Assembly (NCBI GenBank): GCA_946480885.1
Contig: CAMLLK010000081.1
Coordinates: forward strand, 1-5,748
Length of the DNA: 5,748 nt
From: an uncultured Thermoproteales archaeon
GTDB lineage: Archaea > Thermoproteota > Thermoprotei > Thermoproteales > Thermoproteaceae
Reading direction: 5' to 3'
A program made the translations under genes and the position numbers. Under the pieces are notes generated by a model, which was not told where the DNA came from, did no database searches, and was given only the letters and a program-made list of their open reading frames with translations. Shown in pieces: positions 1 to 5,744 of the stretch (position 1 is the first letter of the stretch; every line of letters begins with the position of its first letter).

Positions 1-58
1 AGCCGCCGCTGCGGCTGCTGCGGCTTTTTTAATTTGGCGTCGTAGAAAATTGAGATAA
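1..58 (+). CDS. 3' end of a membrane-anchored protein (partial)
   Basis: The frame beginning at base 2 reads eight alanines, then FLIW, then RRRKLR and a TAA stop at 56-58. A small hydrophobic stretch followed by a short basic tail is the usual C-terminal membrane anchor of archaeal extracellular proteins, with the arginine-lysine tail in the cytoplasm. Only 18 codons are visible, so the function of the whole protein cannot be told. The stop lies two bases before the TATA box of pdxS, a tight junction typical of this genome. An alternative is that the GC-rich triplets are non-coding, but the anchor-like order of residues argues against that. Confidence 0.55.
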   Translation, partial: AAAAAAAAFLIWRRRKLR

Positions 59-60
59 AG

Positions 61-68
61 ATTTTTAT
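61..68 (+). promoter_or_regulatory. TATA box for pdxS-pdxT
   Basis: The box atttttat is centred about 25 bases before the ATG at 90, preceded by a purine-rich stretch (gataaag) that could be the TFB-binding part. Leaderless genes in Pyrobaculum usually have their TATA box at this distance. It decides the start of pdxS: the TTG at 78 would lie upstream of the predicted transcript start. Confidence 0.55.
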
Positions 69-89
69 CCCCGCGTCTTGTCTAAGGTC

Positions 90-1079
90 ATGTCTGTCGT
101 AGACAGCATGCCGGTGTTGGAGAGGATAAGAGATTTGTTCTATAGCCTACTAGAGGTGAGAGATAGACTTAGAGAGGCCGGTTTTAAATGGCCCGGCGGG
201 GAGGCGCCCCTCTCTGTTAAATACGGCTTCCCAGCTATGTTAAAACACGGAGTCATTATGGATGTGACAAATGTGGAACAGGCGCAGATCGCAGAGGAGG
301 CGGGGGCCGTGGGGGTCATGGTGTTGGATAAATTGCCGTACGACGTGAGGAAGGCGGGGGGCGTTGCGAGGACGGCTGATATTAAAGTAATTGAGGAGAT
401 TATGGCCCACGTCACTATTCCAGTGTCTGCAAAGGTGAGAATTGGCCACTACTACGAGGCTTTTCTACTAGAGTCTATCGGCGTGGATCTAATAGACGAG
501 TCTGAAGTATTGACTCCAGTCGACGAACAACACCATATAAACAAATGGCTTTTCGACGTCCCCTTTGTCAACGGCGCGAGAGAGCTCTGCGAGGCGTTGA
601 GGCGTATATACGAAGGGGCCGCTATGATTAGGTCAAAAGGCGAGGCGGGGACTGGAAACGTGGCCGAGGCCGTTAGACACCTAAAGGCTATATATACTGC
701 AATAAGGTCGTTGAGTTTAGACGAAGAGAGAGTGAGAGACTACGCGAGGCAGTGCCAAGTGCCTCCCGAGTTGGTACAACTCACCGCGAGGCTTAGGAGA
801 CTGCCAGTGGTCACCTTCGCTGCCGGCGGCATTGCCACACCCGCCGACGCCGCGTTGATGATGTGGCTCGGCGCAGACGGAGTCTTCGTAGGCTCTGGCA
901 TATTCAAAAGCCAAGACCCCGCCCAGAGGGCGGCGGCTATTGTCTACGCCACTGCGCATTGGGACGACCCAGAGGCGGTGGTAGAGGCTCAGAGAATGGT
1001 GTCTGAAAAAGCCTCAATGTTGGGGATTGACATAAAGACTCTAAAGCCGGAGGACTTGCTCCAGACCAGGGGGTTATGA
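90..1079 (+). CDS. pdxS: Pyridoxal 5'-phosphate synthase, PdxS (Pdx1/SNZ) subunit
   Basis: This is the synthase subunit of the DXP-independent vitamin B6 pathway. It builds pyridoxal 5'-phosphate from ribose 5-phosphate, glyceraldehyde 3-phosphate and ammonia supplied by PdxT, in the cytoplasm. The protein is a (beta/alpha)8 barrel. Counting from the ATG at 90 (329 residues), the family residues are present: D58 in GVIMDV, the ribose-phosphate lysine K115 in AKVRIGH, the second lysine K183 in [10 protein letters not shown], and phosphate loops at G246-G247 (FAAGGIATP) and G268-S269. Their spacing equals that of the Bacillus enzyme (57 and 68 residues). About 34 extra residues precede the usual N-terminus. 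An in-frame TTG at 78 would add four residues (MSKV), but promoter spacing favours ATG 90. The stop overlaps the pdxT start by four bases (ATGA), so translation is probably coupled. Confidence 0.97.
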   Translation: MSVVDSMPVLERIRDLFYSLLEVRDRLREAGFKWPGGEAPLSVKYGFPAMLKHGVIMDVTNVEQAQIAEEAGAVGVMVLDKLPYDVRKAGGVARTADIKVIEEIMAHVTIPVSAKVRIGHYYEAFLLESIGVDLIDESEVLTPVDEQHHINKWLFDVPFVNGARELCEALRRIYEGAAMIRSKGEAGTGNVAEAVRHLKAIYTAIRSLSLDEERVRDYARQCQVPPELVQLTARLRRLPVVTFAAGGIATPADAALMMWLGADGVFVGSGIFKSQDPAQRAAAIVYATAHWDDPEAVVEAQRMVSEKASMLGIDIKTLKPEDLLQTRGL

Positions 1080-1672
1080 AAATTGGAGTCCTGGCCCTCC
1101 AGGGCGACGTAGAGGAGCACAAAGCCGCTTTGTTAAAAGCGGCGTCTGAGTTGGGGAGGAGTGTAGAGGTGGTGAAAGTGAAGAGGGGGGAGGACCTCGA
1201 TTCTATATCTGGCATAGTCCTCCCCGGGGGCGAGTCCACGGTTTTTTCCACATTGGCTAGGCCGTTTAGAGATAGACTGAGGGAGGCTTTAGAGAGAGGC
1301 CTCCCCTTCTTGGCCACATGCGCCGGCGCCATATATTTAGCCAAAGAGGTTGTAGACGCGGCGGTGGGAGAGACTAGACAAGACGTCTTAGGTGTGTTAG
1401 ACATTGCAGTGGTGAGAAATGCCTACGGCCGGCAGAAAGACTCTTTTGAGAAGACGCTGGAGGTGGAGGGCGTCGGGGCGGTGAGGGCAGTCTTTATAAG
1501 AGCCCCCGCTATCGTGAAGACTTGGGGGCGCGCCAAGGCCATCGCCTATGTAGACACGCCTAGGTTTGGAAAGACCGCGGCAGCTGTAAGACAAGGCGCC
1601 GGCGTGGCCACGACCTTCCACCCAGAGCTAGCAGACCCCAGACTCCACGCCTATTTCTTAACACTATTTTAA
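1076..1672 (+). CDS. pdxT: Pyridoxal 5'-phosphate synthase, glutaminase subunit PdxT (Pdx2/SNO)
   Basis: This is the class I glutamine amidotransferase subunit of PLP synthase. It hydrolyses glutamine and channels ammonia into the PdxS barrel. The 198 residues match the usual family length. Visible motifs are the N-terminal [13 protein letters not shown], the oxyanion-hole stretch LPGGEST (residues 49-55), the nucleophile C82 in ATCAG, the PdxT hallmark [12 protein letters not shown] (114-125), and the catalytic pair H182 and E184 in FHPEL. All three triad residues are therefore in place. The ATG shares bases with the pdxS stop codon (ATGA), and no separate promoter is needed, so the two are one operon. 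Archaeal PdxS and PdxT normally assemble as a 12 + 12 complex; that is family knowledge, not seen here. Confidence 0.97.
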   Translation: MKIGVLALQGDVEEHKAALLKAASELGRSVEVVKVKRGEDLDSISGIVLPGGESTVFSTLARPFRDRLREALERGLPFLATCAGAIYLAKEVVDAAVGETRQDVLGVLDIAVVRNAYGRQKDSFEKTLEVEGVGAVRAVFIRAPAIVKTWGRAKAIAYVDTPRFGKTAAAVRQGAGVATTFHPELADPRLHAYFLTLF

Positions 1673-1673
1673 T
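1666..1673 (+). promoter_or_regulatory. Possible TATA box for the molybdopterin-domain gene
   Basis: The A/T-only stretch attttaat overlaps the stop of pdxT and is centred about 22 bases before the GTG at 1692, the same spacing as the box before the ATPase gene. No Shine-Dalgarno-like sequence lies between, which fits a leaderless transcript. The downstream gene could still be read partly from the pdx promoter. Confidence 0.35.
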
Positions 1674-1691
1674 AGTAAACGGCATATCTAC

Positions 1692-2297
1692 GTGGAATGC
1701 GCCGAGGTTAAGTTAGAGAGGCCTTGGCCCCCAAATCAAGTGAAGGCCCGTAGATTTGTGATATACGACGTCTTCGACCCGCCCGACGTGCCTCTGGAGA
1801 GGCACGTCATTAGAATAACGGGGGCGGTGGACAAGCCTTTAGAGATCCCCATGAAAGTCTTAATGGAGAAGTACCCATGTGTAGATTTAGTAGCGCCTTT
1901 CCACTGCGTCACTGGGTGGTCTATTGAGAGAGTGGTGTGGAGGGGAGTTCAGACCAAGGCGTTGTTAGAAGAGGCGAGGCCACACGGCCCCTACGCCCTT
2001 GCATGGGGGGTGGACGGCTACAGCGCGTCGCTCCCCACCGAGGCTTTGTTAGAAGAGACTTCTATAGTGGCGTGGGCTTTAAACGGCGAGCCGCTGCCAA
2101 AAAAACACGGAGCCCCGGCGAGGCTAGTAGTCCCCACTCGATACGCCTGGAAGAGTGTGAAATACTTCGGCGCGTTGGAGATTTTAAATGAGCCCGTGCC
2201 TGGGTATTGGGAGATGTCTGGCTATTCCATAAACGGAGACCCGTGGCTAGAGGAGCGGTTCGACTTTAGACAGGCAAGGAGGAGAGTCACTTTTTAA
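1692..2297 (+). CDS. Sulfite-oxidase-family molybdopterin-binding protein, cytoplasmic
   Basis: The 201 residues match the molybdopterin-binding domain of the sulfite oxidase/YedY family. C72 in the stretch APFHCVTGWS (residues 68-77) is in the position of the cysteine that ligates the metal. WRGV follows at 83-86, and the closing PTRYAWKSVKYFGALEI (148-164) resembles the family's conserved segment near the cofactor. The metal could be molybdenum or, in such an organism, tungsten. There is no signal peptide, no Tat motif and no C-terminal dimerisation domain, so this is the minimal single-domain form, probably cytoplasmic. The physiological substrate and the electron partner are unknown; no haem or membrane subunit lies next to it. 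The start is a GTG 19 bases after pdxT, chosen because no ATG fits in frame near it and a TATA-like box lies at the right distance. Its link to the pdx genes appears to be position only. Confidence 0.85.
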   Translation: MECAEVKLERPWPPNQVKARRFVIYDVFDPPDVPLERHVIRITGAVDKPLEIPMKVLMEKYPCVDLVAPFHCVTGWSIERVVWRGVQTKALLEEARPHGPYALAWGVDGYSASLPTEALLEETSIVAWALNGEPLPKKHGAPARLVVPTRYAWKSVKYFGALEILNEPVPGYWEMSGYSINGDPWLEERFDFRQARRRVTF

Positions 2298-2306
2298 ACA
2301 TTGGAC

Positions 2307-2314
2307 ATATATAA
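2307..2314 (+). promoter_or_regulatory. TATA box for the ParA-like ATPase gene
   Basis: The box atatataa in the 35-base gap is centred about 22 bases before ATG 2333. It gives the ATPase gene its own leaderless transcript, separate from the gene before it. Confidence 0.6.
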
Positions 2315-2332
2315 GTGACATTGTGAGTCTAT

Positions 2333-3244
2333 ATGCAAGTTATTAGTTTTGTATCGGCTTCTGGAGGCGTTGGGAAGACTCTATTCTCTATACTCACCGC
2401 CGGCGCCCTCGCCCTATCGAAGAGAGTATTGTTAGTAGACTTCGACCCCTCCGCCGCTTCGACGCTATACCTACTAGAAGACTACGTAGAGGATTGTAAC
2501 TTAAAGACTTTAATCAAGGATATTGTAGACGTCTACAGAGGCGCCTCCGACAGGCGTAGAGTATTTGTAGAAGACTGCCTAAGGACGCACAAAGTGGTAG
2601 GCGCCCCCAGCAAGTCTTTTCAAATTCTGCCAGGTGGCAATCTCGAAGACGTGAAGTCAGACGTCTTCTCTGTGGCGAAGTGGCATAGTCTACTAAGCGA
2701 GGCCTTAGAGCCAGTGGTGGGGCAATTCGACTACGTCATAGTCGACGCCCCCAACTGGGTCTACCCCCTCTTCCCCATGACTATCCAAATGAGCTCGTAC
2801 TACGTAGTTCTGACTAGGCCATGGCAGTCAGAGGTTAAGAGGACAGTGAAGTTTTTAGAAAGAGTCTTCCGTATGATGAAGCATGCCTTTAGGATAGACC
2901 AGCCTGAGCTATACGCCGTGGTGGTCTTAAACCAGTTTAGGAGTAATATGGAAAGCGACGAGGTTAGACAAACGGCTGAGAAAGCTATTAAGAGCTTGCG
3001 GGCGGAGTTTCCACAGTTGAGAATAGTGACGTCAGAAATAGAAGATCAATACTACGGCGAAAATAAGAGTCAATTCTGGGGCTTTAAGTACGTAGACAGG
3101 TTAAGTGTAGACCAGTATTTGACTAGCGGGCACCCACTCTTCACCGGCGGGGAGAAAGACAAGAAGGCGAAGATACAGTTTGAAAGATATATACAATACC
3201 TCGAGAGCTTTCTAAAAGAGACTTCGCCCTACGTCATAGAGTGA
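2333..3244 (+). CDS. ParA/MinD-like (SIMIBI) ATPase with variant Walker A motif
   Basis: A 303-residue P-loop protein of the ParA/MinD/ArsA group. The N-terminus QVISFVSASGGVGKT (2-16) is a Walker A motif with the catalytic lysine K15 and T16. The extra signature lysine of ParA/MinD proteins (first K of KGGxGKT) is replaced by S10. Switch I is VLLVDFDPSAAST with D36 and D38, and Walker B is FDYVIVDAP with D138. VVVLNQFRSN further on probably contacts the base. The C-terminal part (about 215-303) is charged and rich in tyrosine and has no family I recognise. Proteins of this group partition DNA, place cell structures or load metals. No ParB- or SegB-like partner follows; the next gene is convergent. 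A role in chromosome segregation is possible but not shown. The start follows a good TATA box; the stop lies inside the end of the opposite gene. Confidence 0.85.
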   Translation: MQVISFVSASGGVGKTLFSILTAGALALSKRVLLVDFDPSAASTLYLLEDYVEDCNLKTLIKDIVDVYRGASDRRRVFVEDCLRTHKVVGAPSKSFQILPGGNLEDVKSDVFSVAKWHSLLSEALEPVVGQFDYVIVDAPNWVYPLFPMTIQMSSYYVVLTRPWQSEVKRTVKFLERVFRMMKHAFRIDQPELYAVVVLNQFRSNMESDEVRQTAEKAIKSLRAEFPQLRIVTSEIEDQYYGENKSQFWGFKYVDRLSVDQYLTSGHPLFTGGEKDKKAKIQFERYIQYLESFLKETSPYVIE

Positions 3245-3554
3245 TAAAGACGCCGTTTATGTATAAATAAACGTCTATCCCCGTCGCCTCAGAGGCCCAT
3301 TTTAAAAATTTTTTCAATTCGCCACTGGCTTCTTCTGCTATGACAACTAAAGCCGACTTGCCCAAAGCGTATTTATAAGCCAAGGCCTGGCCGAGCCCCA
3401 GGTGTACACGCTCTACACACTCCACCTCCGTGGGGACGTCTCTACACATTAAATCTGGCTTGACGGACATAAAGCCTAAGTCTATTGCAACCCCCTCGCC
3501 GCATTTTAATAAATACCGAATCGCCGGGAGGTGGTCTCTCTCTACACACGCCAC
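3234..3554 (-). CDS. Small protein resembling a diverged PD-(D/E)xK nuclease fold
   Basis: A 106-residue protein of unknown function. Residues 20-75 have the order of a PD-(D/E)xK core: a strand with D25, the pair P33-D34 (KPDLMCRD), a strand PTEVECVE with E43 and E45, then the helix HLGLGQALAYKYALG (51-65) and a strand ALVVIAEE. The GLGQALAYK helix is frequent in archaeal nucleases and restriction-like proteins. The lysine expected after E43 is missing: the ExK position reads E43-V44-E45, so catalysis may be altered or lost. Start is a GTG directly behind the TAA of the previous gene (no gap), so the two are surely co-transcribed and probably translationally coupled. The last 11 bases overlap the end of the convergent ATPase gene. 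The coding reading is supported by strong protein-like character; the fold assignment is an inference from motif order. Confidence 0.7.
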   Translation of the reverse strand: MACVERDHLPAIRYLLKCGEGVAIDLGFMSVKPDLMCRDVPTEVECVERVHLGLGQALAYKYALGKSALVVIAEEASGELKKFLKWASEATGIDVYLYINGVFITL

Positions 3555-4394
3555 TTATAAAGAGGGGTACATTTCTTTTAAAAACTCGACGTTTGACAAA
3601 AGCCTGGGGGCGTAGGCCTCGAGTAGCGCCAACTCGGGGGCCTTCTGTCCAGACTTTTTATAACTCTGCCAGAGTTGAGTCAAGATTAAAAGCCCCCTCG
3701 CCACAAGGGCGAGTCGGAACTCGCGTCTCTCCTCTCTAGACAATGCCTGTTCTAACTCTCTGCCTATTCTAGTGGCCATTGGACAGTCTAGTCTGTGGGG
3801 GTAGAAGTTGTCGTAGGGCAGCGCGTAGAGCTCCGGCGGAAGTTCGCCCTCGGCGGCGCGGCGAGGAGAAGACAAAGCCTCTAGCACAGTCCGGCTCTGG
3901 GCTAACTCAAGAGCTGTCGTTAGTCTTGTCAATTTCCTAATGCTAAATTTTGAATTTGTCAACACAGCTCTAAGCGCCTCTATAAAACCACTCACGTATG
4001 CCTCTACACAACATGGGGGGTACCCCAACACCCCCCCTCTGTACCGGTGGTATATCTCCACTGTGTGTAGAGCCTCAGTCGTTAAGTACTTCACACAGAG
4101 ACTCTCGTCCCAAGACTCCTCCGACGCTGCATACACGTCGTCTAGAATCTCGTCTATAACCCGCGACACTCTGTAAAACTCATCACCTGGCACCCCCGCC
4201 CTCACCTCTATTAAATAGCCCTTGGGTGGTAGACAAGTGGTTAAATCCAGCGGCATCATGTAGCCGAGCTCGTAGACATAGCCCCACTTTTTTAACAACT
4301 CTCCGTAGTTCTGGGGCAGCGCCACCCCCGCGGGGATGGCTATTTTACGAAAGCCGAGAGAGACAGCCTTGAGTTCGTACTTTAGCGGATACAT
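3555..4394 (-). CDS. Uncharacterised archaeal protein with GYPPCC motif (DUF483-like)
   Basis: A 279-residue soluble protein. The most striking part is GVLGYPPCCVEAY (121-133) with paired cysteines C128-C129, followed by FYPHRLDCPMATRIG (197-211) with H200 and C204. This GYPxCCVxxF and H-x3-C arrangement resembles the archaeal DUF483 family, whose function I do not know. The cysteines and histidine could bind a metal or form a redox site, which is only a guess. The N-terminal half (1-115) carries no motif I recognise; the C-terminal part (155-279) looks helical and charged. No signal peptide or membrane segment is seen. The ATG at 4394 is favoured by a TATA box about 23 bases upstream. The small nuclease-like gene follows with no gap. 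Seven G and six C in a row encode the start of the GYPPCC region, a possible weak spot for slippage. Confidence 0.75.
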   Translation of the reverse strand: MYPLKYELKAVSLGFRKIAIPAGVALPQNYGELLKKWGYVYELGYMMPLDLTTCLPPKGYLIEVRAGVPGDEFYRVSRVIDEILDDVYAASEESWDESLCVKYLTTEALHTVEIYHRYRGGVLGYPPCCVEAYVSGFIEALRAVLTNSKFSIRKLTRLTTALELAQSRTVLEALSSPRRAAEGELPPELYALPYDNFYPHRLDCPMATRIGRELEQALSREERREFRLALVARGLLILTQLWQSYKKSGQKAPELALLEAYAPRLLSNVEFLKEMYPSL

Positions 4395-4413
4395 ACAAAA
4401 GCGGCCTCCCCCA

Positions 4414-4421
4414 CATATATG
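4414..4421 (-). promoter_or_regulatory. TATA box for the GYPPCC/nuclease-like operon
   Basis: On the minus strand the sequence reads catatatg, centred about 23 bases before the ATG at 4394. The spacing matches the other leaderless genes of the window and supports this start. Confidence 0.55.
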
Positions 4422-4435
4422 GCTTGGTCAACTAC

Positions 4436-4442
4436 TTTATAA
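4436..4442 (+). promoter_or_regulatory. TATA box of a plus-strand transcript, probably non-coding
   Basis: The box tttataa is a good archaeal TATA sequence. With the 22-26 base spacing seen elsewhere in the window, transcription would begin near 4461-4465. No start codon opening a plausible protein lies there; instead a strong hairpin follows. It may drive a small RNA or a leader of about 255 bases for the dehydrogenase gene. Confidence 0.4.
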
Positions 4443-4460
4443 CACTTTGCCTAGTCGGCT

Positions 4461-4525
4461 TAGGCTGTGATGAGATTAGCCGCGGCGGGGTTAGAGCCTA
4501 AGACTCCGCCGACGTGACTCCACAC
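4461..4525 (+). ncRNA. Candidate structured RNA (unclassified)
   Basis: The predicted transcript from the TATA box at 4436-4442 contains a GC-rich hairpin: cggcgggg (4483-4490) pairs with ctccgccg (4504-4511), seven Watson-Crick pairs and one G-U. It is capped by ttag/ctaa (4491-4494 with 4498-4501) around a three-base loop, with a two-base GA bulge. A competing fold pairs cttaggct (4459-4466) with agcctaag (4495-4502), and gtcgg (4454-4458) with ccgac (4509-4513). The two folds exclude each other. An ACA at 4522-4524 follows the hairpin, and a C-box-like gtgatga lies at 4467-4473, but neither the H/ACA nor the C/D type is complete. It could be a guide-type small RNA, an mRNA leader element, or chance. 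Ends are estimates. Confidence 0.28.
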
Positions 4526-4704
4526 CACGGCAGGCGTTTAAAGCATTAATCGATAGACGACGCCAGCTCTGGTAGATATCTCTTGGCGAATGTCACAGCG
4601 GCGTAGATTGATTTATTATATGGCTAGTACAAGTCTCTCAGAGATTTTAAATGGCGTACGGCTAGGAGAACTACACAGCTGTAGCAGTGGCTTCTACACT
4701 TCTA

Positions 4705-4713
4705 GAGGGGGTG
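4705..4713 (+). promoter_or_regulatory. Shine-Dalgarno-like site before the dehydrogenase
   Basis: The G-rich gagggggtg lies seven bases before ATG 4721 and can pair with the 3' end of crenarchaeal 16S rRNA (complement of GGAGGTG). No TATA box sits about 25 bases before that ATG. The gene therefore seems to use a leadered transcript, unlike its leaderless neighbours, and this supports ATG 4721 over the in-frame ATG at 4736. Confidence 0.45.
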
Positions 4714-4720
4714 TTGTGCC

Positions 4721-5744
4721 ATGTCGAAGAGATTGATGAGAGCTGTAGTATTCAAAGCTCCTGGGCAGCCTCTGGAATTGGCCGAAGTCCCCGTGCCAAC
4801 TTTGAAGGAGGGCGAGGTGTTGATAAGAGTGGCGGCGACTGGAGTCTGCCATACAGATCTCCATATTTTAGACGGGGAATTTCTCACTCCCCCCGAGGGC
4901 TTTATCCTAGGCCACGAGGTGTCTGGATGGGTAGAGGAGCTGGGGCCGGGGTGTGAATTGACACGTGGCACACCTGTAGTGGTGTCTTGGATTGTGCCGT
5001 GTGGGAAATGTCGTTGGTGTATGCGCGGCCAGGAGAACTACTGTCCACACGCTATTTCAAAAATGCCTGGCCTACTGGGGCTTGACGGAGGACACGCCGA
5101 GTTTATGGCCGTTGCAGAGACTGCAGTATTTCCCATCCCGCCGGGGGTAGACGTCTACACAGCAGCGGCTGTGGCTTGTGCGTATGGGACGGCTTACAGA
5201 GCTTTAAAAGAGGCGAACGTCGGCCCCGGGGTTTCGATAGTAGTAGTGGGAGCCGGCGGCGTGGGTCTCGCCGCTGTGGAACTAGCCAACGCGCTCGGCG
5301 CGATAGTGGCGATAGATATTAGAGACGCCGCCCTGGCGAAGAGATGGGGGCTGTCCTTGACGCCAGAGACCCAGGTCCTACTTCAAAAATTAGAGAAGTT
5401 ACACAACTCGGCGCTGACGTAGTTTATGAAACTAAGCCAAATCCCGATTTATCAATTGCTCTAGAGGTAGTTAGGAGGGGGGAGTGGTGTAGTCACTGGA
5501 CTGGGCTTAGGCTGTGTCTAAATACCGACGGCGCATTTAGTAATGAATGGCATAAAGATAATTGGGAGTCTTGGATATAGACCTAGGTTAGATATACCCG
5601 AGTTACTAGCCCTAGCGGCCGCCGGAAAGATAAACCCCGCGAAGTTGATATCACATAGGTATAGGCCAGAGGAGATTAACCAAACCTAACCTACGGCGTG
5701 GTCTACATAGCAGAGCTTTAGTGATCTGGACCGGTGAGAAATAG
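4721..5744 (+). pseudogene. Zinc-dependent alcohol dehydrogenase, broken by three frameshifts and one stop
   Basis: Medium-chain zinc alcohol dehydrogenase (alcohol + NAD+ to aldehyde/ketone + NADH). The first frame (from ATG 4721) gives the catalytic zinc ligands C43, H65 and C153, the structural zinc cysteines C94, C97, C100 and C108, the NAD motif GAGGVG (177-182), and D199 at the end of the second Rossmann strand, which favours NAD over NADP. After AALAK the frame changes near 5342-5345 (one base lost) and continues as MGAVLDARDPG. It changes back in the run of six G at 5477-5482 (one base gained) to read VVTGLGLG. An in-frame TAA stands at 5519-5521, where CAA would fit, and the same frame runs on through IPTAHLVMNGIKIIGSLGYR to HRYRPEEINQT. 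A third shift near 5688 (one base gained) restores LRRGLHSRALVIW and ends at TAG 5742-5744. Corrected length is 340 residues, normal for the family. Truncated at 233 residues, the first piece could not be a normal enzyme. Confidence 0.88.

Larger units (their letters stand above)
4395..4720. other. 326-base intergenic region between divergent genes
   Basis: No convincing protein gene is present. The left end carries the minus-strand TATA box at 4414-4421. A plus-strand TATA box lies at 4436-4442, with a strong hairpin at 4483-4511 just behind it. Further A/T boxes for the plus strand appear at 4611-4620 (atttattata) and 4642-4650 (gattttaaa), either of which could start the dehydrogenase transcript. 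A GG-rich ribosome-binding site closes the region. The palindrome agatatct lies at 4574-4581 inside a weak cgcca/tggcg inverted repeat (4561-4565 and 4584-4588). A short coding-like stretch on the minus strand (4623-4546) is noted separately. No tRNA-like T-loop or CRISPR-like repeat is seen. Confidence 0.6.

Noticed and set aside
78..89. TTG at 78 as the start of pdxS, adding MSKV
   Set aside because: It lies only about 13 bases after the centre of the TATA box, before the expected transcript start, and ATG 90 is in frame at the right distance. It cannot be fully excluded.
3309..3314. Run of six T as terminator of the ATPase gene
   Set aside because: It lies inside the opposite gene, where it encodes the lysines of the KKFLKW stretch. 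Termination there is possible but nothing else supports it.
3234..3554. The 106-residue protein as a ParB/SegB partner of the ATPase
   Set aside because: It is on the opposite strand, co-transcribed with another gene, and lacks a DNA-binding helix-turn-helix or ribbon-helix-helix pattern.
4467..4473. C-box gtgatga of a C/D box small RNA
   Set aside because: No CTGA D or D' box follows anywhere in the next 250 bases of the intergenic region, and no C' box is seen.
4440..4545. A tRNA gene, suggested by the paired GC-rich arms
   Set aside because: Neither strand shows a T-loop of the GTTCAAATC type, a D-arm, or a seven-base acceptor stem.
4590..4736. 48-residue plus-strand reading frame overlapping the dehydrogenase start
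   Set aside because: The residue mix is unlike a protein, it runs through an A/T-rich promoter-like stretch, and it overlaps the well-supported dehydrogenase start in another frame.
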